The position numbers and the translations under genes were made by a program. From Apostichopus japonicus (Eukaryota; Echinodermata; Holothuroidea; Aspidochirotida; Stichopodidae), in contig NC_092567.1 in assembly GCF_037975245.1 (NCBI RefSeq), positions 24,475,876 through 24,539,875 of the forward strand: a stretch of 64,000 bases of DNA, given 5' to 3'. The notes under the pieces were generated by a model. That model did not search any database and was not told the DNA's origin. It worked only from the letters and a program-made list of their open reading frames with translations. This document shows, in pieces, positions 26,805-38,254 of this stretch; position 1 is the stretch's first letter, and each line of letters begins with the position of its first letter.

Positions 26805-26845
26805 ATTTTGATATAAGTATACGGTCGTGGTTATTACAACATATA
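26805..26845. repeat. Repeat E, copy 1 (41 bp)
   Basis: ATTTTGATATAAGTATACGG followed by TCGTGGTTATTACAACATATA. The same sequence with two substitutions is at 28290-28330. A C-rich run precedes it (26739-26768). Confidence 0.65.
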
Positions 26846-28289
26846 TAACCGACCCCATTCTAATCCGTATTCCTCTCAAGTGTGCCAAAAAAGAGTGCAC
26901 CAGTTGTTTATTCAAGTGCCACTCACATTGCATGTATGCAACACCGCCTTTAGAAAGTTAGGGTTTCAGATCAGGGGGCTGGAAGCTCCCTGCGACCCAT
27001 ACCTAGATTTACAGAGACTACTTCTAGCCCTTAAATTAACTAGTAAGTGAAACTAGTGTCAAAGTTGGACCAAGTGACTTTTAAATAAAGATATATAATT
27101 TTCTTTAATATCAGATCTTTCGATACGGAGAGGGAAAAATAATTGATCTCAAAATGCATTGAACTGTACGTAATTAAATACTGGAAAGTAAACAATAGCA
27201 ATTTGGGATTATTTTATACTTAACAATGCTTTGTGAAGTATACACAACTTCAGTGTTATCAACGCAAGTCTAAATATTTTAGTTTAAAATAAATGTAACG
27301 TTTTTCGACAAAACAAATGTTAAATCATGTTAAAAGACAAAACTTCTCACCTTTTGACGAAAGATCAAATTGTTCTGAATGCGCCACACGTTAAGCGACA
27401 AGCTTTTCCTATCCCGAAAAGAACTACAACTTTTCCTTAAAAACCCAATCCTGCGGAAAATAATTCTGTAATGGACTGAACTCAGGCTAATCAATCTTCT
27501 AAAGTTTTGATTTTTCTTCGAATAACATTCCAGCCGATTGATTCTATTAATCAAGAGGCATTTCCCATCCTCCCTCCCAACGTCTATCAACAGCCTCTAT
27601 TCTTTCCTTTGAACTTTTTATCAAGATTTATCATAATCTTTTGTCGGTTTAACACCTAATTCCTTTACCGACTTTTTTTTTGGGTCTTCCCGGTATTCAC
27701 GCCTCCAGGGGTCGAAAGCTGAGCCAACGCTAAACACATGTTACTAACCATACTGGTGGCTCAACTGTCCATGTTACGTAACATTGACAGGAGAATGACA
27801 GTATCTTTTTTTTCGAGTGTAAAGTTAAACCATCCTCCCTGGTGAAAGAGGAAGTGGTTTTCTTTTGGCGTAACAGAACGAAAATAGTTGTGGGGTGCAG
27901 CAGGAGAGGACATTCTCGCATATTTAGTGATGCGTGGGTTTTTAACACTATACCGTCTATTGTTGAGCTTTATCTGATTAAGAACGATAATCCCCTACTT
28001 CCTTATTAGGAATTGTAACAAAGTTTTTCTTATCTTGTGCTTCTTCCTGTCGTTCTTCGTATATGACATCAATTTATATTAGTTGATGTTTTCTAGTGGG
28101 AGAGATATACATTCGCATTTTCTCATGTAGTAATAGGTATATATCTGTTTAAAATTCTGTGTGGGACTTTCCTTTCGTTAAGGACGTAACGTCTGAAAGA
28201 TGTAATACTCTTTAATTTCTTTTAATTACAATATTTAATGTAACAAAAGTCATACTAAAGTACCGGTAGTTTACTAGCCAGCACAGCAT

Positions 28290-28330
28290 ATTTTGATATA
28301 AGTATACGGTCATGATTATTACAACATATA
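28290..28330. repeat. Repeat E, copy 2 (41 bp)
   Basis: Same 41-bp sequence as 26805-26845 with CATGATT in place of CGTGGTT. It probably marks a conserved end of a larger diverged element. Confidence 0.65.
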
Positions 28331-28619
28331 ATAATAATATAATATAAAATGATATTCTACAGTATGCGCGAGCCAGCAGTGGAATTTAGTTTGGTATTTA
28401 CCAGAGAGCCGAGTTACAGAGGCAGACAGTTCACAGGGATATAAGGGAATCGCTACAGTTCGAGAGGAATTTGCAAACACACATGAAACAACCCCCCCCC
28501 CCTTCTCCCACCCCTCCCCCGAAAAAAAGCCTCTGCTTCAGGTACAAACTATGTCAATTTTAACTATCGATAACTCGAAATGCAAGGTAGGAATTGCTTG
28601 CAAATTTTAACAGGGGATG

Positions 28620-31600
28620 CTTAGTACATTATCTTCGTTTATTAGCCCACCCCCTCCCCTCCCTTCCCTTCCCCTTCCTTCAAAAATATGTTTCCTATCT
28701 ATGTCAATCCTTTAAATTGATTTGCCCATATTTCTTGATGTTGTTTATCACTAAAAGCAAAATTGTAAACGAAGCAGTTTAATAAGTTTGACTTGGTAGT
28801 CAAATTTAAATGTCAAATAACGAAATAAATGGCGAATATTTTAATGTTTACGCTTGTGTTTTGGCGTATTACTGATATAAATATTTTCCGGGCGATAAAA
28901 CGTTGACAGTCGAATTAAATTCATTTTAATACTCACAAATTAACCTTCCTTCGTAAGTTCGTGGGAAAATATAAGGCGTGATGTCGTACCTAGTTTGACT
29001 AACTGATTTTTATTGGAAGACTTCTAGAAATGTTTGGTACACTTGTGGAGCATATTCGGCTAACCTTCCCCCCCCCCCCTCCCCGAGATTTTGTTTTAGC
29101 ATCTAAATTTAACAACATTAGTTAACTCAGACACAAATTAATTTCACTCTTATCGAGGTTAATTAGGTAATCAATTAAGACTTACCCATGTCAAAACCTC
29201 TTGTGTCAAAGAAAAATGCCTTTCTTCAAATAAAGCAGCAAGATCATTTTTATAATATATTTTTCTTAGAAAAGTAAAAGTTCATGTGTGTTAATTTATT
29301 AATTAAACTGAAGGTAAAAGAAAAAAATCACGAAATTTCATATCATTCATTTACCTATGAATGAACTATTGAATGGACAAAAAACGAAAATATTCGCCTC
29401 TAAGGGGGTCAAAAAGTTTGTTAGTTATTAAAGAAAATTACTTTCCACTAATTTGTAATTTGGGATAATGTAATATGGGAAATGTATTAAAACCACATTA
29501 TCTCATGATATGTATGATATTGTGACACGAAACCGGTTCAATTACATGCAGTTAAGTTAGATGGATGGAAAATGCCTATAATTTGGCATAAATGTTTCCC
29601 TCCAAATCCGACCTCTTACTGCATAATATTATCAGAGACAGGTGAGGACCAACATAGGGTAGAGGAATACGAGGGAGGGAAAGGAGAAGGGGGGTACAGA
29701 GCATAACTACAAAGTCAAACCTTTAAGTTGGGTAAAGTAAAAATTGACCCGTTCCTAAGGGGACATCTCCATAGGTCAAGTTTCTTGATCGTGTCAAAAT
29801 TAGACGCTTATGGTTATGGACAAACAGGCAAGAAACAAGACATACAGTGGCATACTACTTTCCTCTGTACTTCTTCAAAACTTATTTCTTGTGTTATCCT
29901 TCTTTATAAGTATATCCTTTTACCCGACAGTAGTTACATCGGAAAGTGTGCCACGTGACTGATTCATTAATGACATTCTCCCTCCTCCGTCCGCCCGCCT
30001 CTTGGCCCATCCGCCCCTCACCAATTCTTGATTGAAAATTAAGTACTTCAGATAGTGCCCCCTCTCAACCGCCCCTCCTTTCCCTCTACCCCCAACCCCC
30101 ACCAACCCGGCTCGCCACTTTCCTTCACCGATCGACAATAAACCGCGGCCGGGAGTACAACGCAGGAGCACCCCATGCAGATTTATTTGGGGGGGAGGGG
30201 GCGGGGGGCCATTCCTCGGAGCTTTAGTTGACAGAAGTTGACATAGAATTTCTTGATCCAAATAATCCAAACACGAAACATTGATCTGCCGAAACAGAAA
30301 CAAACATGCAGGTACTTGTCAGGGGAAGTTGGACACGAGCCTAAAACAACATATAAATGGCGACAATGGTACACCGATGATTTGTAATTAATAGTCAGTC
30401 TACTTTACGTACACCCTCAATTGTATTAAATTTCATCAATTTTGATACAAATTCTAGTTAACGTTATTACGACATGCGTCAACAAACTGTAGGGGGTCCT
30501 GTGATTTTGTATAACTTTCTCAGTACCATCGACGACGATACGATAACCGGGAAAATAGTCCGATTCTTCATAAAAACTTTGACTCCACTATGAATTGAGG
30601 AGAGAATTGAAAGATGGCTGTGGTGTCAGAAAGAGTTGCAGGGTCGCAACCACGTATACTCCTAGGACGCCCTCAGCAAACCCCAACCCCCCCCCCCCAG
30701 TATAAAATGAAAGGGAATTAATATCAATATTACCAACAACAAAAACTTTTAAAAATATAAAACATGTATACACGCGGTACAACCTATACAGTTGAACGTG
30801 GTTCAAAAACTCAATAATTCTTGAACGTGGTTTCAAAAAGTTGGGGCGGTAACTTTTAATAAAAGAGGGAGGGTGACTGCAAGAATAAAATGATATCCTA
30901 TAAATATGGATGTGCTAATAACCACTTTCATGTTTTGTGAGGTTATAAAAAAGGGGGCGTACACCCACATTCCAAACCCACCTGGGTCCGCGCTTGGGAA
31001 CTTTTTGGAATAGGTGAAATATCGGTACTAATAGGACGACAAGACCAGGGCCGTCGGAAGAATGATTAGCATTACTAATACGGGCCTATGTAATGGAAGC
31101 GGAGTGTTAGCACTCATTGGGGTGGGGGTGGGGAAGGGGTGGGGGTAAGTGGTGATGACAGAGAGAGGTCATTACTATTGAATACATATATACGAATAAA
31201 AAAAGGGGCATTACTTGCTCAAAAGGCGAACAGTATTTCTTTATCTCATATGACCAGAGCAATGCATTTGACATATAGTAAAATTATTACATTTAACTTT
31301 ATGTCATATGATAAAACTAAAAGCAAATCATATTAGAAGGTAGTTAGAGGGTAGATAGTAGATGCATGCACCTGATACATGACAAAGATACTGCCTTGAG
31401 TAAGAAAGAAGAAGAATATACAAGGATAGATATACACAGATCACATGGTCAGCATGATGTGAATAATAAGAATGCGACTTATGCGAGCTGGACGAACGGA
31501 ATTAATGTAGGCTGTCGGTACAAATATAGGATTTACTAAACGCAAGTTTAATGACATTCACTACCTACCCCCTCCCCCCTCCGCCGACCCCCTTCCTCAC

Positions 31601-31960
31601 GCTCCTCCACTCGCTACCAATACCTACACACTATTTGTAAGCTATAACTATCATAACATATACAGGCCACGATAAAGTTTACGAAAGATTCGCATTTCAC
31701 TGCATGATTGCACCCCTTGTGTAACAAAATAAACCAGGAACAAAACGTTTGTTTCATCGGGTAGCAGCGGTTGAATTACCACAAATAACCGGAAAAGATT
31801 GTGTGGAGATTAGCATATACATATGAATGAAAAGCGTGATACCGTGAGAACGTACGGTAAGTTCTCATGCATTTCTGATATTAGTTATCTTTTCTTCTTT
31901 GACTGGTGTAAATGTACAGAAATGGCAGCAACAAAAGCTCAAATGCACTTTATGAAATTT
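28620..31960. other. Non-coding stretch rich in G and C runs
   Basis: C runs at about 28491-28502 and 29069-29083, a C/T-rich block at 29980-30120, a G run at 30189-30210, C13 at about 30688-30700 and a G-rich block at 31120-31146. A 127-codon minus frame at 29920-30303 has Pro/Gly/Arg composition produced by these runs and is not a gene. Confidence 0.6.
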
Positions 31961-31982
31961 GTATTCAGTTCTTATCTAAATA

Positions 31983-32062
31983 AATTAAAAGTGTTAGCAA
32001 ACTGCTTATCCACAAGAGAGCCTGTGTAAGAGAATGTGTAAAAGTAAGTTGGCCTGACGTTA
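31983..32062 (-). mobile_element. Short Penelope-like fragment with target-site duplication
   Basis: The segment carrying GCAAACTGCTTATCCAC, GAGAGCCTGTGTAAGAGAAT and GTGTAAAAGTAAGTTGGCCT then GACGTT matches the longer insertion at 54591-54788. It is flanked by CAGTTCTTATCTAAATA (31966-31982) and CAGTTCTTATCTAGATA (32063-32079), a 17-bp direct repeat with one mismatch, as expected for a target-site duplication. The element is non-coding and is cut off at GACGTT, just before the hairpin present in the other copy. Minus orientation is inferred from the A/T-rich end. Confidence 0.65.
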
Positions 32063-32084
32063 CAGTTCTTATCTAGATAGATAT

Positions 32085-33470
32085 GATAGTTTGAAGTTAT
32101 CTCATTGTGTATCAACAGCGAACTTGAGGCAAACAGATGTGATGGCATAGTTTTACTTTGCCCCCGCCCCCCCCCCAAAAAAAACCCCTTTCGTTTTACC
32201 TATAATTTCTCTTTGTTCTTTTGAACATGAATTTAGTAATTAGGCTTACATAGTTATGAAGTTCACAAAATATCAAAAGTCGTGAATTTGCTTTCAATTC
32301 GTACCTGTATTAAAATGGCTTAAAGGTTGAAGTTATTATATTTTGCTATTAAGTTTAACTTGCTGCAAACATGTCTTTTTAATACATGTACTTTGGCACG
32401 TCCTGCCCCCCCCCCCCACCCCCACCGTCCACGACCCGACTATACTCCAAAAACAAGTTACAATATTGTACTGTAAAAGCTTTCATATATAGTTTTCCAA
32501 AAAATTTACAAAATATTAATGACAATTTTGTTATAGGCATATTTTTGGAAACATCACATTTGAAACAGGAAAGAGAATGCAATTTTTTTGGGGAAAAATA
32601 CAAGAATTGATTGCTGGAAAGAAGCAAAACGAAGACTTCTTGCCTGTTGACTTTAAAGAACCTATTGTTTTAACTGGATACTAAACTCATTCAGGAAATA
32701 TATGCTTGAAGAAAAATATTTTTCAAGAAATTGGTTTCGTTTTCTAAAGCATCTTAAATCAACCGTTCTCTTTTCAGTGTTATTATAACAGCAAAATAAG
32801 TTTGATTTGGATCTCTGTTAACGGACACAAATATGTTTATTTTCCATTATTTTACGATATTAATCAATCACCGTGATTTCCTTTGCAATGGGAAATCCCG
32901 TAATGCTCTACCAAGTAAGTTAAACATAATGGATTTTATTTTACAAACAGTTATTTTCTTCCAATCAGAAATTCGACGGGAGCATGTGGCAGAATAGAAG
33001 TATTTAACCTGCTGATAAAATTACTACTTAAATGCAGCTTGTTTTTTATTTTTATTTTTTACTTTTTTATCTATTTTGACGATGCTTATTTCAATAGAGC
33101 ATATTGGCTTCCAGAGCCAAGTTTCATTCGAAAACGTTGAAGTATATAGAATTTCCAAACTTTCAACAAACAAATTTACCTGTAGAGGTTTTAACTGTGA
33201 ATGCTAAGCTACTATAAAAAAAAAATAAAAAAAGTGTCCCGGCGACAACATGGTGACTGTTGAAATCAGTGTTTTAATTAACTGCACTCATTAACCTTCA
33301 GTTGGTTGAAAATTCCAGACGAGTGGCTTATTGAGATCAATTTTATAGAATTGTAAAGTTATTTTGAGTAATAGCAGGCAGGTTTCGGGCTGATTGCTTA
33401 GAAATAAAAAAGATGAAAACATGATAAATGTACGGAAATTGGAACGTCTTCACTAAGAGGAAGGATGCGC
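32085..33470. other. Non-coding stretch
   Basis: C run at 32406-32417 and 32161-32176; otherwise AT-rich. The 74-82 codon frames over 32379-32627 depend on the C run. No gene is supported. Confidence 0.6.
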
Positions 33471-33474
33471 ACGA

Positions 33475-33592
33475 GGGAGGGGGAGGGAGGGGAAGGGAAG
33501 GGGAGGAGGGGAGGGGAAGAGAGGAAGATGGGAGTAGGGAGAAGGGGCGGTAGGAAAGAGAGGGGAGGGGTGGGGAGGAGACGTGAAATAGA
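33475..33592. repeat. Polypurine tract, GGGA/GGGGA units
   Basis: About 118 bp almost entirely purine on the + strand, with many GGGG runs separated by A or AA. It is a G-quadruplex and mirror-repeat candidate. The Pro/Ser-rich minus frame over it is an artefact. Confidence 0.85.
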
Positions 33593-33679
33593 GGGGATTC
33601 ACCTGTGATGAAAAGTCAAATGACTGCAACAAAATCGACAATATAATCATGGGGCTTTATACGTATAACTGCATCACAC

Positions 33680-33953
33680 CAGTGGCGTAACTAGAAATAG
33701 TTGGTACCCGGGCGGATCCTTCCTTTGTCACCCTTGCAGAGGATGCCATCCTGAGAGAGGGGACAAGGGAAGGGAGTGCCCCTTCCCCTTTTGAGAAATG
33801 TTTATTAATGTGAAGTGGCTTAGACGGAAACTGTTGTTATCATTGGCAAAGATTTGAACTGATTACACAATGATTTACAAAAAATCTGACTGGTACCCGG
33901 GTGGACCGCCCCTCCCCCTCCCCCCCCCCCTCGTCCCGCTTAGTACGCCACTG
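33680..33953. mobile_element. hAT-like MITE, 274 bp
   Basis: The left end is CAGTGGCGTAACTAG and the right end is the complement of CAGTGGCGTACTAAG, a typical hAT-type terminal inverted repeat. It is flanked by CATCACAC (33672-33679) and CATCATGC (33954-33961), 6 of 8 identical, fitting a decayed 8-bp hAT target-site duplication. Inside, GGTACCCGGG occurs near both ends (33710 and 33893), and a C-run lies near the right end. No transposase frame is present, so it is non-autonomous. Confidence 0.75.
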
Positions 33954-34974
33954 CATCATGCTCCTGTGAAGTTAGGCGATAAAACTAGTATGCGTTATAG
34001 ACAGGAGTACGGTGGGGTACTAACAATAATACAACAAACGAAACTAATTATTACAGGGAAAGTGAAACGAGACAGAGGGAGAGAGAGAAAAGGTTGGGAA
34101 AATTATTTAAAAAAACACACACACACGCACATGGATTGACAATGGAACGCCCTACTGTATGTGTATTATTAAATCATCTTTTTGCTATGATTTAGGAGAT
34201 ATATTCTGTGTTATGCTTGGTAACTTTGATTAAAGGTAGACAGTATAGGCCCCAAATTATAGCACGCTGTAATTTTCTAGAAGTTTTCAAAAAGTACTTT
34301 CCTGGAGGTCTTAACTCTCCAAGTTTTTCTCAGATATATATCAGATATATATATATACTGTACACAGGCGCTCCGTGCTTTCTTAGTTCAGTGGCATTGC
34401 AGTCTTGTACGTTATCCACTGGGCAATGACAACCATATATGTAGGTCACATCTAATCCCTTACCTGGTTGTTACATGACCATGTTAGAACATAAAACTAT
34501 ACGTCTGGTATAATATTCACGTTTTTGGATTAATGCGGTTAGATTGTGTTGGTTTGTGAAACTAACTGTGTTACTATAGCCTCGCTAAACATACGTCAAA
34601 CGTTTGGAAGATATATAGATACAGTCGAGAGAAATGATTGGGTTTTCACTACAACAGAAAATAGAGTCTAGAGCTTATGACATGACAGTCTTTTCATTTA
34701 GTTTTGGAAACTTTCGGAATAGTTTTTGTGAAATTTTTAATTGCACAGATCAATCACCATGGTAACTAGCAATGACTTACATGACGCAAATCGCGATGTC
34801 AACACATATCTTCTTTCACATGATGCTATACACTTAAAGTTATAAAGTGGTTACTAATTAATAACAAATATGCTAGATATGCTACTAATATGACCACTTT
34901 TTGAATATCTGTTTAACACAAGTTCCATTTTGCTTATTATTTCATTATAATTGTATATATGTATAACCTATGCT

Positions 34975-35109
34975 ATTTAATAATATTAATAGTTATAATA
35001 ATAATAATAAAAGTTATAAACATTTAATAATTATAATAAAAATAATAATAATAAAAATAATAATAATAATAATTATAATAATATGTAACATATTTATATT
35101 TGTCTATGC

Positions 35110-35159
<50 letters not shown>
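34975..35159. repeat. (AAT)n array followed by (TA)n array
   Basis: Imperfect AAT/ATA array at 34977-35085, then pure TA at 35113-35159. A 103-codon frame across them is made of Ile/Asn/Tyr repeats and is an artefact. A further AAT-rich patch lies at 35420-35485. Confidence 0.9.
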
Positions 35160-35162
<3 letters not shown>

Positions 35163-35694
35163 AATGTATATATATAGGTATGAATGTATATATATGTGTA
35201 TATCTATGTTTTGATGTATGTGTACTTGTATTTATATATTCACATATATTTATAATAGAAGCGAGGGGGGGAAATACTTAATTCGGAAACATTTTTCTCA
35301 TCATGTAAATAATTCCTTTGTAACATTGAGCTGACAGAACAATGTAGTTATCAGAATTGTACATACAAGTATGTACCCTATATACGATACTCTTGAATGA
35401 GATGGAAAAAATATATATTAATAAGAATCATAATATTAATTATATGATAATTATAGTAATAATAATATTATTATTAATAATAACAGTTTCCATGGATTCA
35501 ACTTTTCAATTATAGTGATGTTATTACTCCTATCCTCGTATAACGTTGTTCTAACACCGAGAATAGAAGTAATTTAGCTTCGAATAAATAAACCATATAA
35601 CACAATTTTCCGTTTATAAATTTGTTATACGGTATAACCAATATAAGCAGAATACAATTCCAAGCAAGTGTGTGTGTGTTTGTGTGTTTTAAGT

Positions 35695-35880
35695 GTGGTG
35701 GGGGTGTGGTGGGGCTGGAGGTGTGGTGGGGTGGGGTGGGGTGGCTTGTTCCCAACCTCTCAAAATACGTCAAGGAAATTGAATTGAATTCTGAGGCATA
35801 TTAGGGTTATATGCTACCGGTCTATAAGTAGATCTGCACGCAAGGTTGTGTTAATTACTACTTATGTGGTGTTGAAAAGT
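35695..35880. repeat. Interspersed repeat family D, copy 3
   Basis: A GGTGGGGT-rich start is followed by GAATTCTGAGGCATATTAGG, then CGGTCTATAAGTAGATCTG, CAAGGTTGTGTTAATTAC. The order matches 5288-5460 and 7980-8110 (G-rich, GAGGCATATT, GGTTGTG). Confidence 0.5.
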
Positions 35881-36249
35881 AGGCATGAGGGCCTCTTACC
35901 TACACAGATCTCATAGTTAAATCATGCAAGTTAACAACAATGATGGCATTTGTCTACGTTTTAATGTGCAAGTAGTAAATGTCTTTTTTTCTTTGTAATA
36001 GTCTGATTATGTCTAGTTATACAAAACATATGGAAAATAAAACTTTAAACGAGAGAGAAACTTAAAAACTTTCTGTTTCAAACGAAACCAAAATTGCCTC
36101 ATTCGCTGATACGGAAGAAATAAACGGGATTTCATGCAAACACACTGTAAAACGTTAGTCACACTCTCATCAAATTAGTAACAACGGAAAGGAGCGGGAA
36201 AAAACTGAATAATAATAATAATCATAATTATTATAATAAGCATAATAAT

Positions 36250-36690
36250 ACAGTGGATTTATGTAGCGCCAAATCAGAAATAAGACTCTGAGCGCTTAAC
36301 AGAAAAAGTCAGTATCGCAATTTCGCAATCAAATGAACATGTAATGAAATGAGTGTTTTTAGGTAACTATTAAACCTAGATAGTTTAGTACAAGCCTAAT
36401 ACGGTCTGGTAGCTGGTTCCACAGCTAGGAACAGAGTAGGCAACCCCCACCCCCATATGTTTTCAAAGGTGGACTGGGAGGGGAAAGGTAGGCCTTGGCA
36501 GAGGCAGGAAGACAATAGGCGGGAGAATAGAGAGGGGGGAGAGTAGTTGAGAGATATATTCAGGTTGTTCCAAATAATGAGCGCGTAAAGTGAGAATGAG
36601 TATTTTAAATTCAAATTCCGTCGCTAATAGGAAGCCAGTGAAGTTTCTTTAAGAGTGGAGTTATATGGCAACCTCTCCTCTTTTATTTTC
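36250..36690. repeat. Interspersed repeat starting TAGCGCC...GAGCGCTTAAC
   Basis: After an (AAT)n patch (36209-36249) comes CAGTGGATTTATGTAGCGCC, then CTGAGCGCTTAACAG, a layout I recognise from interspersed repeats of many animals. Further on are GGTAGCTGGTTCCACAGCTA and GGAAGCCAGTGAAGTTTCTT, also typical of such repeats. No coding frame is intact. Class not assigned; only one copy is in this window, so the call rests on recalled similarity. Confidence 0.4.
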
Positions 36691-36699
36691 ACAATGCAT

Positions 36700-37172
36700 T
36701 CGAAAAAAAGAAGAGATTTGAAGTTTCTAAGTTTCTTTATGGATAAATCCGACAGACCAAAAAGTTAAAGAATTTGAGACATTGTGTCAAACAATTTTTT
36801 TCATCAAGACCTTTTACCGGTATTGCTTCTTTATCGTTATGATATAATAACACAAACTGCCAGAATCTTGCCCTTTTTAGATCTAGCGAAATCATCAAAA
36901 CATTACTCAGGTTTTTTGGGTTCCATTCATCTATACTTTTATGAAGTATCGTCCTTAATGGTTTTTGTAAATGTCCCGTGAGAAAAACATTATGTGAATT
37001 GTAATGAAACTGCTAGCAGACTACAGCAGTGATCTCATTACAATGCTATTGTTGTCGTTATTGTTCTAATTACTATTATTATTGTTATTGCTGTTGACCC
37101 AATCTCAAGATTTTCGTCACTTGTTTTCATTCATAAATTTCTTTCATATGGACTTGTTCCTCAAAAGTAAAA

Positions 37173-37204
<32 letters not shown>

Positions 37205-38195
37205 AAATGATTTCATTTACATAATCTCATCCTAATTCCATCATGGGTGTCATCTAAGCAATGTAACGAGAACATGTTTCATTTTACCCCCCCCCCTCTT
37301 TTCCATTCCCACTGATATTTACAAGATGAAGAAATGCAGTCCTTAACTAACTCCTTAACAAGAAAATAAGAAAACTTTCAGCTGCTTGAAAATTCCTCCA
37401 TTACATACATACAAAACAGATTTTGGCGACGCGGAAATATAACTTAAAGCTAAAATCTTCGGTTTTCTCTTCATAGAGAATTATAAAAACCTCCATTTTC
37501 AAGGTAAGGTCCCTATGTGTCACTCATACAGTGAATAAGTTATATTCGCTAAAATATTTAAGAAAAATTTATACAAAGCGTTCTTTCGAAATTTAAATCC
37601 TATCATGTTTGCATCATGAAAATTATCTCATGCATGGTGGTCTTAGTTTTCATAATGTTAATCGAAGTAGAAATATATTTTGTGACATGCAGGCTTTTAC
37701 CCTGAGAAAATGTCACAACGGTGTATGAAATTATGAAAAATAATTATTCATTAGTTTATTATACACCAAAATTATGTATGCGCATTCAAACATATCAACT
37801 GCAAGATATAAACAGAAAACCAGAGTTTTGTTTATCCAACCTGCAGACAATACTAGTATACTACTGTACGTTAACTTTAACGTTATATTTCATTTCTGTT
37901 GTACTATACTACAAAATGTGACTTTACAGGTAAATCTTTAATCATGGACGGAAAAAAATTGTTTTGAGAGAATTAATTACTGTTAGTAATGCATAACAAC
38001 AGAGTACACAAACAATAACACTAGATACGTCAACCCAAAATATTCAAACAATACATGCATCGCTAACAGACACCATTGTAGCGTATAGTAATTTAGAAAA
38101 ATATAAAGGAAAAAACAACAATGGTTGCCCATAATGGGGATTACGGTATAGTAGTTTTAGGTTTGATTTCGTGTTTCTGTTATGTATGTATGTTT
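36700..38195. other. Non-coding AT-rich stretch
   Basis: A/T homopolymers, an A-rich patch at 37169-37206 and C10 at about 37287-37296. No gene is supported. Confidence 0.6.
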
Positions 38196-38199
38196 ATGG

Positions 38200-38249
38200 A
38201 TGTATGCATACGTACGTGCGTGCGTATGCATGTATATGTGTGTGTGTGT
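38200..38249. repeat. 50-bp strictly alternating purine-pyrimidine tract
   Basis: Every base alternates purine/pyrimidine, and CG, CA and TG steps dominate (TGCATACGTACGTGCGTGCG and then TATGCATG and a TG run). It is the best Z-DNA-type sequence in the window and is distinct from the pure TA runs. It lies at the end of a TATG-rich microsatellite. Confidence 0.85.
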
Positions 38250-38254
38250 CTCTT

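Noticed and set aside
29920-30303. 127-codon Pro/Gly/Arg-rich minus frame
   Set aside because: Composition comes from C- and G-rich runs, with no conserved motif.
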